Shown here piece after piece: positions 17,502 through 24,985 of a stretch of DNA of 64,000 nt. How positions within the stretch are numbered: the stretch's first letter is position 1; every line of letters starts with the position of its first letter. The notes beneath the pieces were generated by a model. The model had not been told where the DNA came from, did no database searches, and worked only from the letters and a program-made list of their open reading frames with translations. The position numbers and the translations under genes were made by a program. This stretch comes from an uncultured Pseudomonadota bacterium (GTDB lineage: Bacteria; Pseudomonadota; Gammaproteobacteria; Steroidobacterales; Steroidobacteraceae), in assembly GCA_902826225.1 (NCBI GenBank), contig CADEED010000004.1, forward strand, positions 22,053-86,052, in the 5' to 3' direction.

Positions 17502-17786
17502 GGCATCGATCCGGGCTCCGCAACCGTCCCTCGTGTCGCCGGGGACCGGCCCGGGAACGGGGCACGGCTCGTCGCAAATCCTTACAAATAGACGTTGTTT
17601 TTGTGCTACAGGCTTTTGTTCCGGGGGGTTCGTGGTTAGTATCGGCGCCACAACTACCGTGACGAAAGCCCTAGAAAAGCCTTTGTTCCGGTATTCAGGG
17701 GTTAGTGTTCGAAACGCAACGACCGAGACATTCATCTTCAGCGTTCCGTTCACTGTTTTCGCACAAAGCTTTCAGGAGATATCTGA
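17502..17786 (+). promoter_or_regulatory. Regulatory region upstream of the TonB-dependent receptor, with a tandem repeat
   Basis: This 285-bp gap is less G+C-rich than the neighbouring genes. It contains two imperfect direct copies of a 35-base element: TTTTGTTCCGG at 17614-17624 and CTTTGTTCCGG at 17681-17691, each followed 8 or 9 bases later by GGTTAGT (17634-17640 and 17700-17706). The copies are 66 to 67 bp apart, roughly six helical turns. They could be regulator sites for the receptor. A ribosome site (AGGAGAT, 17775-17781) precedes the receptor ATG. No open reading frame of note is present. Confidence 0.5.
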
Positions 17787-20744
17787 ATGACTCGCAATAC
17801 CGAGATCGCACGTTCTATCCGTCGGGCACTCTTCATGAGTGCTTGCGCGGCTGGCGGCGCGAGCACCGCGCTCGCGCAGGACCAAGAGAATCCGGACGCA
17901 CAGGAACAAGACACCGTCGTCGTCACGGGCTCACGCATCATCACTCCCAACCTTCAGGCCATCAGCCCGGTCACCGCGCTGTCCGCCGAAGAAATCGTCC
18001 GCACCGGCCGCAGCTCGATCGAAGACGTGATCAACGAACTGCCGCAGGTGTTCGCGGCGCAGGGCGCGAACGTTTCGAACGGCGCCAACGGTACGGCGAC
18101 GGTCAACCTCCGCGGCCTCGGCTCCAACCGCACGCTGGTGCTGTTGAACGGCCGTCGTCTCGGCCCCGGCGACCCGGGCTCCGTGACGTTCGCCTCCGAC
18201 ATCAACATCGTCCCGACGATGCTCGTGCAGCGCGTCGAAATCCTCACCGGCGGCGCCTCGTCGGTGTACGGCGCCGACGCCGTCGGCGGTGTCGTGAACT
18301 TCATCATCGACAAGAAGTTCGAAGGCGTGAAGATCAGTGGTGGTTACAGCTTCTTCAACCACAAGAACGACAACTCGAACGCGCAGGACGTGCTCGAAGC
18401 CGGTGGCATCGACGCGCCGGAGAGCACGGTCAACAAGGGCTACGACAAGAACTTCTCGTTCGCCGTCGGCTCGAACTTCGCCGACGATCGCGGCAACGCG
18501 ACGTTCTATGCGACGTACCGCGACACCGATCCGGTGTTCCAGGCGGACTACGACTACTCCGCCTGCACGTACTTCTCGGGTGACGAATTCACCTGCGGCG
18601 GCTCGGGCACGGCCTTCCCGGCGCGCTTCCGTCCGCTCAGCCCCGTCACGGGCGGCGCGGTCGGCAGCTACACGCTGAACCCGCAGACCGGCGTGTTCCA
18701 GGCCGGCAACGCCCCGGCCTACAACTTCGGTCCGCTGAACTATTACCAGCGTCCGAACAAGCGCTACACGGTCGGTTCGTTCCTGAACTTCGCGCTCAAT
18801 GAGAAGGCCGAGGTCTACGGCGAATTCAACTTCCTCAAGGACCAGTCGGTGTCGCAGATCGCCCCCTCGGGTCTGTTCACGCTCGACGCAACGGTCAGCT
18901 GCTCGAACCCGCTGTGGACGGCGGCTCAGTTCACCGCGTTCTGCGGCCAGTTCGGCCTCACCGCCGCGGACGACACCAACATCCGCTTCAACCGCCGCAA
19001 CATCGAAGGTGGCGGTCGCCAGCAGGACCTCGAACACAGCGCCTATCGCGCCGGTGGCGGCGTCAAGGGCGACATCAACGAAGCGTGGAGCTATGACGCG
19101 TCCCTGTTCCAGGGCACCGCGCGCATCTCCAACACGTACCTGAACGACTTCTCGATCACGCGCTCCGGCCGTGCCCTGAACGTCGTCCCGGGTCCGGGCG
19201 GCGTTCCGACCTGCCAGTCGGTCATCGACGGCACGGACGCCAACTGCGTTCCGTACAACATCTGGGCGGCCGACTCGGTCACACCCGCCGCGTTGAACTA
19301 CATGCAGATCCCGCTCGTCTCGGTGGGTGAAGTCACCGAGCGCATCGTGAACTCGACGTTCACGGTCGACCTCGGCGAATACGGCGTCAAGCTCGCGGCG
19401 GATGACGGCATCCTCGTGAACTTCGGCTTCGAAATGCGCAAGGTCGAAACGGACTTCCAGCCGGACGGCAACTACATCGCCGGCGACGGCGCCGGCCAGG
19501 GTGGCGCGACGCTGCCGCTGTCGGGCTCGTTCAAGGCGAAGGAAGCGTTCTTCGAAGCACGCCTCCCGATCCTCAACAACGTCTCGGCCGAACTCGGCTA
19601 TCGCTACTCCGACTACTCGGGCGCGTTCGACACGAGCACCGACACGTGGAAGGTCGGTCTCGAGTACTCGCCGGTGGATGCGGTCCGCCTGCGCGGCAGC
19701 TTCCAGCACGCCACGCGCGTTCCGAACATCTATGAGCTGTTCGGCACGAACCAGGTCGGCCTCAACGGCACGCTCGATCCCTGCGCCGGCGCGACGCCGG
19801 TCCTCACGGCCGCGCAGTGCTTGAACACGGGCATGACCGCGGGCCAGTACGGCAACGTCGAAGCGAATCCGGCGGCGCAGTACAACGGCTTCATCGGCGG
19901 CAACCCGAACCTGAATCCGGAAGAGGCGGACACGATGTCGTTCGGCATCGAGTTCCACCCGAACTTCGCGCCCGGCCTGCGAGTGAACCTCGACTGGTAC
20001 AACATCAAGATCGACGATGCGATCCAGAACCCGAACCAGGACTTCACGCTGCTGCAGTGCGCCCTCACGGGTGCGGCGGCGGCTTGCGGCCAGGTCAATC
20101 GTGACTCGCAGGGCTCGCTGTTCGAGACGAACGAGGGCTTCGTGATCGACACGCTGCAGAACATCGGCTCGATCGAGACCAGCGGTATCGACATCGACGC
20201 GAGCTATGCGTTCGACATCGGTGGCGCCGGCAAGCTGCGCTTCGGCCTCATCGGCACGCTGCTCGACAAGTACGAAGTGACGCCGCAGGACGGCATCACC
20301 TACGACTGCGTCGGCCTCTACGGCAGCATCTGCACCCCGGGAAACCCGAATGGCGCCCCGGTCGCGAAGTTCCGCAGCAAGGCGGACATCACCTGGACGA
20401 CGCCGTGGAGCGGCATCGACCTGAACCTGGGCTTCCGCTACTACGGCGCGTCGAAGCGCGACCTCGAGGACTCGCAGGAGTCGCTGGCGTTCCTGGGTTC
20501 GGCGACGGGCGCATTCGCGACCGACTCCGAGCTGGGCTCGCGCAGCTACGTCGACCTGTCGGCCTCCGTGTCGCTGTTCGAGAAGTACACGCTGCGTGTC
20601 GGCGCGAACAACCTGTTGGACAAGGATCCGCCGCTCAACGGCTCGAACACCTGCCCGACCGGTCCTTGCAACGGCAACACGTGGCCGCAGGCCTACGACG
20701 CCCTCGGTCGTCAGGTGTTCCTCACGATCGGCGCCGAGTTCTAA
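17787..20744 (+). CDS. TonB-dependent outer-membrane receptor
   Basis: A 985-residue outer-membrane transporter. A signal peptide (residues 1-31, cut near STALAQ) is followed by a TonB box-like stretch DTVVVTGSRI (about 42-51). The plug domain has the family mark NLRGLGSNRTLVLLNGRR. A 22-strand barrel ends in GRQVFLTIGAEF with C-terminal Phe. There is no N-terminal STN signalling domain. This receptor group often takes up peptides or glycans rather than siderophores, but the substrate is not determinable here. It is flanked by a sulfotransferase and two 2-oxoglutarate-dependent hydroxylases, and ends at a strong terminator. Confidence 0.95.
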   Translation: MTRNTEIARSIRRALFMSACAAGGASTALAQDQENPDAQEQDTVVVTGSRIITPNLQAISPVTALSAEEIVRTGRSSIEDVINELPQVFAAQGANVSNGANGTATVNLRGLGSNRTLVLLNGRRLGPGDPGSVTFASDINIVPTMLVQRVEILTGGASSVYGADAVGGVVNFIIDKKFEGVKISGGYSFFNHKNDNSNAQDVLEAGGIDAPESTVNKGYDKNFSFAVGSNFADDRGNATFYATYRDTDPVFQADYDYSACTYFSGDEFTCGGSGTAFPARFRPLSPVTGGAVGSYTLNPQTGVFQAGNAPAYNFGPLNYYQRPNKRYTVGSFLNFALNEKAEVYGEFNFLKDQSVSQIAPSGLFTLDATVSCSNPLWTAAQFTAFCGQFGLTAADDTNIRFNRRNIEGGGRQQDLEHSAYRAGGGVKGDINEAWSYDASLFQGTARISNTYLNDFSITRSGRALNVVPGPGGVPTCQSVIDGTDANCVPYNIWAADSVTPAALNYMQIPLVSVGEVTERIVNSTFTVDLGEYGVKLAADDGILVNFGFEMRKVETDFQPDGNYIAGDGAGQGGATLPLSGSFKAKEAFFEARLPILNNVSAELGYRYSDYSGAFDTSTDTWKVGLEYSPVDAVRLRGSFQHATRVPNIYELFGTNQVGLNGTLDPCAGATPVLTAAQCLNTGMTAGQYGNVEANPAAQYNGFIGGNPNLNPEEADTMSFGIEFHPNFAPGLRVNLDWYNIKIDDAIQNPNQDFTLLQCALTGAAAACGQVNRDSQGSLFETNEGFVIDTLQNIGSIETSGIDIDASYAFDIGGAGKLRFGLIGTLLDKYEVTPQDGITYDCVGLYGSICTPGNPNGAPVAKFRSKADITWTTPWSGIDLNLGFRYYGASKRDLEDSQESLAFLGSATGAFATDSELGSRSYVDLSASVSLFEKYTLRVGANNLLDKDPPLNGSNTCPTGPCNGNTWPQAYDALGRQVFLTIGAEF

Positions 20745-20784
20745 CGGCCAACCTTCGCAAGAAGGCGTTCGGTACGAACGAAAG

Positions 20785-20813
20785 ACGGCGGGCGAAAGCC
20801 CGCCGTTTTTTTT
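20785..20813 (+). terminator. Rho-independent terminator of the receptor gene
   Basis: A 9-bp perfect stem (ACGGCGGGC with GCCCGCCGT) closed by a GAAA tetraloop and followed by seven T, 41 bp after the stop codon. Confidence 0.93.
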
Positions 20814-20822
20814 GCGCGCGGG

Positions 20823-20828
20823 TAAAGT
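20823..20828 (+). promoter_or_regulatory. Probable -10 box of the 2OG-Fe(II) oxygenase gene (leaderless)
   Basis: TAAAGT lies 7 bases before the ATG at 20836 and just after the receptor terminator, so the oxygenase gene must have its own promoter. There is no ribosome site between box and ATG. Confidence 0.5.
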
Positions 20829-20835
20829 GCGGCCC

Positions 20836-21492
20836 ATGGCCGATATCGTCCCCTTCTTCGCCGTGCCGTTCGCGTTCTCGCGGCACCCGGATCCCGCCGC
20901 GCTCAACCGCGAGCTTCGGGACCTGTTCGTCGCGAAGTCCGCCGAAGGAGCCGCGTATGCGAATCCGCGGCCCATCACGCTGCGGAACTCGACCGTGTTC
21001 GAGAGCCGTTTCGATCTCTTCCGCTGGCCCGACAAGCCGGTGCAGCAGCTCAAGGAGTTCTGCTGGCACGAGATGCTCAACGTGCTGTGCGAAATCAACC
21101 GCTACGACGCGGCGATGCGCGCGCAGCTGCTGATCTACAACGACGCCTGGTTCCACGTCACCCGACGTGGCGGGTTCTTCTCGCTGCACAACCATCCGAA
21201 CGCATCCTGGTCCGGCGTGTACTGCGTCGACTCGGGCACGAGCGAGGCCGACCAGCGCGGCGGCGCGCTGACGTTCGTGAATCCCACGCTGACGTCGACG
21301 ATGCACGTCGATGCAGGCAATGCCTCGCTCCAGGGCGCGTTCGCGAGCGGCATCCGCACCTTGCGGATGGAGCCGGGTCAGCTCGTGCTGTTCCCGTCGT
21401 GGGTGCTGCACGAAGTGCAGCCGTTCGAAGGCGACGGCGAGCGCATCAGCGTCGCTTTCAATTGCTGGTTCGGACTGAAGGACCCGCGTTAG
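20836..21492 (+). CDS. 2OG-Fe(II) oxygenase of the TIGR02466 type
   Basis: A 218-residue putative 2-oxoglutarate- and iron-dependent hydroxylase. The motifs are FFSLHNHPNASWSGVYCV (residues 114-131), GGALTFVNP (142-150), and LVLFPSWVLHEVQPF (183-197) with H192, followed by R203 in ERISVAFN. These match the group annotated as TIGR02466. It has no signal peptide and acts in the cytoplasm. It follows the TonB-dependent receptor in the same orientation, separated by a terminator, and its last 4 bases overlap the 3' end of the convergent exported protein gene. The hydroxylation substrate is unknown. Confidence 0.88.
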   Translation: MADIVPFFAVPFAFSRHPDPAALNRELRDLFVAKSAEGAAYANPRPITLRNSTVFESRFDLFRWPDKPVQQLKEFCWHEMLNVLCEINRYDAAMRAQLLIYNDAWFHVTRRGGFFSLHNHPNASWSGVYCVDSGTSEADQRGGALTFVNPTLTSTMHVDAGNASLQGAFASGIRTLRMEPGQLVLFPSWVLHEVQPFEGDGERISVAFNCWFGLKDPR

Positions 21493-21959
21493 TCGACGCG
21501 GCGTACCTTCGCCGAGCGGCCGCTCGGCATGATCATCTGGAAGGAGCCGAGCGCCGCGCGATTGATGGTGACGGTGTCGCCTTTCCGCAGCAGCGGATCG
21601 GTGCCGGAGATCTGCTTCCAGGCCTGGCCGTTCTCGAGCTTGATCAACAGCGAGCCGTCATCAGCGCGGCCGAATGCCTTCACGGTCGATTGCAACGATT
21701 GCAGATCTCCGCCGCTGTCCGCGGGGCGCGTCGGCGCGGGGGTGCTCGACAGCATGCCGAACGTCGCTTCGGGCGTGGCCGCGGGACCGCCCGCCGGTTT
21801 GCCGGCCGCCAGCGCGGCGACGGCGCGATCGAAACACGCCAGCCGCTCGTTGTTGCGGCCGATGGCAGCGCAATTGAGGAGTTCGGGCGGAACCGGCGGC
21901 GGCGTGTCGGCCGCGGCGGTCGTGGCGAGCGCGAGTGAGACGAGCCAGTGGAATTTCAT
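21489..21959 (-). CDS. Hypothetical exported protein with a C-terminal domain shared with the gene at 23329
   Basis: A 156-residue protein with a signal peptide (MKFHWLVSLALATTAAA). Its N-terminal mature part contains LLNCAAIGRNNERLACFDRAV, a paired-Cys pattern like that in some VasI/TagO-type proteins. A low-complexity linker follows, then a C-terminal beta domain (LIKLENGQAWKQISG ... LLRKGDTVTINRAALGSFQM ... AKVRRVD). That last domain is clearly related to the protein at 23329-23700. It lies between the oxygenase and the TPR-hydroxylase. TAAGAT lies 6 bases upstream of the ATG and looks like a leaderless -10. Confidence 0.72.
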   Translation of the reverse strand: MKFHWLVSLALATTAAADTPPPVPPELLNCAAIGRNNERLACFDRAVAALAAGKPAGGPAATPEATFGMLSSTPAPTRPADSGGDLQSLQSTVKAFGRADDGSLLIKLENGQAWKQISGTDPLLRKGDTVTINRAALGSFQMIMPSGRSAKVRRVD

Positions 21960-21965
21960 GGCGCG

Positions 21966-21971
21966 ATCTTA
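21966..21971 (-). promoter_or_regulatory. Probable -10 box for the exported protein at 21489 (leaderless)
   Basis: TAAGAT on the minus strand, 6 bases before the ATG. It lies in the 25-bp gap after the TPR-hydroxylase gene. Confidence 0.45.
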
Positions 21972-21984
21972 ACGCCGCTCCGGC

Positions 21985-23280
21985 TCAAGCGCCGTACGAG
22001 CCCGGGCCGCGGCCGCCATAGAACTCCGCCATCGCCGGAATCGCCTGCCGGATGACGGCGCGATCGTCGTCCGAGAGGAAGGGATTCCAGACATCGAAGA
22101 TCAGCACCGCCCGCGGAAGCCTGCTGTCGTTCCAGGCCTCGTGCTCGATGGTGTCGTCGAACACCCAGGCCTCGCCCGCGCGCCACTCGCGCGTCGTGGA
22201 GCCGACGCGGAAACGGCATTGCCCGGGCAGCACGAGCGGCAGGTGCACGATGACGCGCGAATTCGTCACGCCCGTGTGCGGGGGAATGTGCGAGCCGGCG
22301 TCGAGGATCGAGAAGAACGCGGTGGGCGCGTGGCCGGGAACGTCGTGCATCGGCAGCGTCCGCAGCAGCGCGGCCGTGCGCGGGCAGCGCGCGACATTTG
22401 CCTCGACGGGCTGGCCGTCGCGCCACAGGAAATACGCGCTCCACTTGCGCGACCGGTTGAGGTCGCGCCATTGGTCGAGCGGCACGCCGTCCGGATAGGC
22501 GATGTACGGCCGCAGGGAATCCTGGTCTTCCGCGAACACGCGCTCGAATTCCTCGCGCACGGTCGCCGTCGCGGCTTCGAGCACCGCGAGCCACGGGAAA
22601 TGCTCGCGTGGATAGAACTCGAGCGCGGGCAGCATGGGCACGTGCAACTGCGTCGGTTCCGGGTAATAGATCCGGCGCTTGCCGACGAGTGCGCCGAGCG
22701 CGTGCTCGATGCGTGACGAGCGAGCGCTTTCCGGCACGGCGGCGCCGATCTTTTGTGCCAGATGGCGCTCGAGCGCCGCGGCGTTCACGCGGACGGCTTC
22801 GGTCGCTTCCTCGATCGCGGGACGCAGCGCCTCGGGCAATGTCGCACCCTCGGGAAGGGTCTTCAACGCGTTCTCGTAGATCACCGCGGCGGCGCGTGCG
22901 CCGTGCCGGCGGCGGGTGAGATCCGCCTTGCGCAGCAGCGCCAGCAGGTGGCGCGGTTCGAGCGCGAGGGCCCGTTCCAGGGCCACGGCTTCTTCGTCCG
23001 GCCGATCCAGTTGTCGCAGCGCGGAAGCGAGGTTTACCCAGATGGACGCGATGCGATCGTCGCGCTCCAGCGCGCGGCGCAGCAGGTCGGCGGCCTCCAC
23101 CGGGCGGCCGGCGTCCAGGGCGCGGATGCCGGCCGTATTCAGGACGAGCGGACTCTCGGGCGCCATCTTTTGCGCCTCGAAGAGCAAGTGCATTCCGCGC
23201 GCCATGTCGCCCGACGCAAAGGCGCGATCCGACTGCTGCAGGAGCCCGCGCAGCCGGCTTTCTTCTTCTGACGACGCCAA
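21985..23280 (-). CDS. TPR protein with aspartyl/asparaginyl beta-hydroxylase domain
   Basis: A 431-residue protein. Residues about 8-140 are tetratricopeptide repeats. Residues about 215-405 are an Asp/Asn beta-hydroxylase fold (PF05118 type): LDAGSHIPPHTGVTNSRVIVH has H335 and H346, and FDDTIEHEAWNDSRLPRAVL has H380 and R390. It would hydroxylate Asp or Asn side chains with 2-oxoglutarate, Fe(II) and O2. There is no signal peptide. The start is a TTG at 23280 with an AGGGA ribosome site; no ATG lies upstream in frame before a stop. It shares the TPR-plus-modifying-domain design with the sulfotransferase on the far side of the receptor. Confidence 0.9.
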   Translation of the reverse strand: MASSEEESRLRGLLQQSDRAFASGDMARGMHLLFEAQKMAPESPLVLNTAGIRALDAGRPVEAADLLRRALERDDRIASIWVNLASALRQLDRPDEEAVALERALALEPRHLLALLRKADLTRRRHGARAAAVIYENALKTLPEGATLPEALRPAIEEATEAVRVNAAALERHLAQKIGAAVPESARSSRIEHALGALVGKRRIYYPEPTQLHVPMLPALEFYPREHFPWLAVLEAATATVREEFERVFAEDQDSLRPYIAYPDGVPLDQWRDLNRSRKWSAYFLWRDGQPVEANVARCPRTAALLRTLPMHDVPGHAPTAFFSILDAGSHIPPHTGVTNSRVIVHLPLVLPGQCRFRVGSTTREWRAGEAWVFDDTIEHEAWNDSRLPRAVLIFDVWNPFLSDDDRAVIRQAIPAMAEFYGGRGPGSYGA

Positions 23281-23316
23281 GGTTGTTTCCCTGGGAGACC
23301 TGCGCGGATTCTGCGC

Positions 23317-23322
23317 TATTCT
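23317..23322 (+). promoter_or_regulatory. Probable -10 box for the exported protein at 23329 (leaderless)
   Basis: TATTCT lies 6 bases before the ATG. No ribosome site can fit between the two. Confidence 0.5.
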
Positions 23323-23328
23323 CGGGCC

Positions 23329-23700
23329 ATGAAGAAATCCGCACTCGCGATAGTTGCCGGCGGGTTACTGGCCGCCTCGGCGCTGGCCCAGGTGCAGCCG
23401 CCGATCCTCCCACCTACCGGCGCCACGAAGGGCTGGACGACCGAGGACACCCGCGCCATCGAGAAGCGTCCTCACGAGATGGGCTACCTCTCGGCCACGA
23501 TCGTGAAGCTCAGTGTCCGCAAGCGCACGGGGCGCTTCATCGTGACGCTCGACAACGGTCAGCGCTGGTCGCAGACGGAGAGCAAACCGGACGTGACCGT
23601 CGGCATCGGCGACGAGGTCAAGATCCAGAAGAGCACGCTCGGCTCGTACACGCTCGTCACCGAGCATGGCGTCGAGACCCGGGTGCGCCGCGACCGTTGA
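23329..23700 (+). CDS. Small hypothetical exported protein, paralogous C-terminal domain
   Basis: A 123-residue protein with a signal peptide (MKKSALAIVAGGLLAASALA). Its mature C-terminal part (VTLDNGQRWSQTES ... VGIGDEVKIQKSTLGSYTLV ... ETRVRRD) follows the same pattern as the C-terminus of the protein at 21489: L-(D/E)-NGQ-x-W-x-Q, then G-D-x-V-x-I, then LGS(Y/F), then VRR. Function is unknown; the short beta strands suggest an SH3- or OB-like barrel. It is divergent from the TPR-hydroxylase and convergent with the retropepsin-like gene. Confidence 0.72.
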   Translation: MKKSALAIVAGGLLAASALAQVQPPILPPTGATKGWTTEDTRAIEKRPHEMGYLSATIVKLSVRKRTGRFIVTLDNGQRWSQTESKPDVTVGIGDEVKIQKSTLGSYTLVTEHGVETRVRRDR

Positions 23701-23712
23701 CCGGCCGATCGG

Positions 23713-24765
23713 CTAGTCCCGCTGCGGGAGGCGGCTCGGGATGCCGTGCCGTTTCATGGTGACGTTGCTCGCGCCGCCGCGCGGCAGGAAGCGCACCTCG
23801 CTCTTGCGATAGTCGATCATCATCGCGTCGGTGCTGCCGAGCACGTCGATGCCGAGCACGATCGCCGGCTCGTCCTCGACTCCCCAGATCCTGAAGACCT
23901 CGAAGTCCCCGTAGACCACCTGCAGGCTGCCGATCTCCACGCCCGCGACGCGGATCTGCGGCGTCTTGACCAGGTCGCCGAACACCGCGTGCGAGGTCGC
24001 CGCGTAGACCTGCGTTCGGGTCGGCTCCGGCGCGATCTTGCGGCGTTCGCGGAGGGCCCGGAGCAGCGCGGGATTGCCGAGCGACCGCTCCGCGCCGGTG
24101 TCGATGATCGCGGCGGTCTTGATGTTGCCGACGCGCGCGTCGACCACCACGAGCCCACCGAACTCCAGCCGCGCGCGCGCCCGCTCCCATTCCTCGCCGA
24201 CGCGCGGGCAGGCCTTGTCGTGGATCGCGAGCCGGCCGCGCACGAAGTTCACGACGAGACAGCCGCGCGCGAACGCATCCGCGCCGAAGATTCCGTCGGC
24301 ATCGGCGAATACACGGGGCTCGACGACGGGCAGGCTGCTGTTCGTGAGCTTGATGCCGCCCGCGGTGATGTCGTCGACGAGCACCGTCGGCACGACCTCG
24401 GAGCCGGTGATGCCGCGCAGCAGTTTGCTGTTCGAGTGGTCGACGGGCAGAGACAGCCGCCGCACGACGCGCGGCGCGATGACCGTGCTCGAGGCGCCCG
24501 TGTCGACGACGAACGCGAACGGGCCAACGCCATTCACGTAGACCGGCGCCATCACGCGTCCGATGCGGTCGGGCTGCGTGGCCGCGACGTATACGAAGCT
24601 CTCGGGCTTGATCTCGGCGGGCGGCACCACTTCCAGCGAAGGCAACACGACGGGTGCGCCGGCCGGCTGCCCGGCGGCAGTCGGTTCGACGTGTGCGGAG
24701 GCGCGCGCGACGGGCGCCGAGGCGATGATCGCCAGGACTACGACTGCCTGAATTCGATGCGCCAT
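23713..24765 (-). CDS. Exported retropepsin-like aspartic protease with two Asp-Thr-Gly domains
   Basis: A 350-residue protein with a signal peptide (residues 1-24). Two retropepsin-like units follow one another, each with its own catalytic triplet: FAFVVDTGASSTVI (D88) and AAIIDTGAERSLG (D222). Each unit is followed by hydrophobic sequence of the kind that closes the active site (DGIFGADAFARGCLVVNF; AIVLGIDVLGSTDAMMIDY). A single-chain pair could form one pseudo-dimeric active site, as in pepsin. It is probably periplasmic. Substrate is unknown. TAATGT lies 6 bases upstream of its ATG. Confidence 0.85.
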   Translation of the reverse strand: MAHRIQAVVVLAIIASAPVARASAHVEPTAAGQPAGAPVVLPSLEVVPPAEIKPESFVYVAATQPDRIGRVMAPVYVNGVGPFAFVVDTGASSTVIAPRVVRRLSLPVDHSNSKLLRGITGSEVVPTVLVDDITAGGIKLTNSSLPVVEPRVFADADGIFGADAFARGCLVVNFVRGRLAIHDKACPRVGEEWERARARLEFGGLVVVDARVGNIKTAAIIDTGAERSLGNPALLRALRERRKIAPEPTRTQVYAATSHAVFGDLVKTPQIRVAGVEIGSLQVVYGDFEVFRIWGVEDEPAIVLGIDVLGSTDAMMIDYRKSEVRFLPRGGASNVTMKRHGIPSRLPQRD

Positions 24766-24771
24766 GTCGAA

Positions 24772-24777
24772 ACATTA
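24772..24777 (-). promoter_or_regulatory. Probable -10 box for the retropepsin-like gene (leaderless)
   Basis: TAATGT on the minus strand ends 6 bases before the ATG at 24765. Confidence 0.45.
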
Positions 24778-24972
24778 CTCCAATCGTTCCGCGAAAGGCG
24801 CGCGGTGCGCTGAAGCGTGAAGCAGGTTCCCGGTGCGGGACGGGCCCATGAATTGCCTTGCGGGTCACCCCACGAGCCGCACCGTCAGCGCGATGTCCGG
24901 TCTTCCGGGCCGCCTGCGTCCGGGGGCGGACGTTTCCGGCGGTTTGCGGCACGGCGGGAACGCTCCGCTGGC

Positions 24973-24978
24973 TAGAAT
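24973..24978 (+). promoter_or_regulatory. Probable -10 box for the PAS histidine kinase (leaderless)
   Basis: TAGAAT, within the word GCTAGAAT, lies 7 bases before the ATG at 24986. The frame is also open upstream of this point, but this box and the start of PAS homology favour the ATG at 24986. Confidence 0.5.
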
Positions 24979-24985
24979 CCGGGAC

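Noticed and set aside
17931..21098. 1055-codon open frame on the minus strand opposite the TonB-dependent receptor
   Set aside because: It is low-complexity Arg/Val/Asp/Glu sequence mirroring the receptor's codon bias; the receptor has signal peptide, plug motif and C-terminal Phe.
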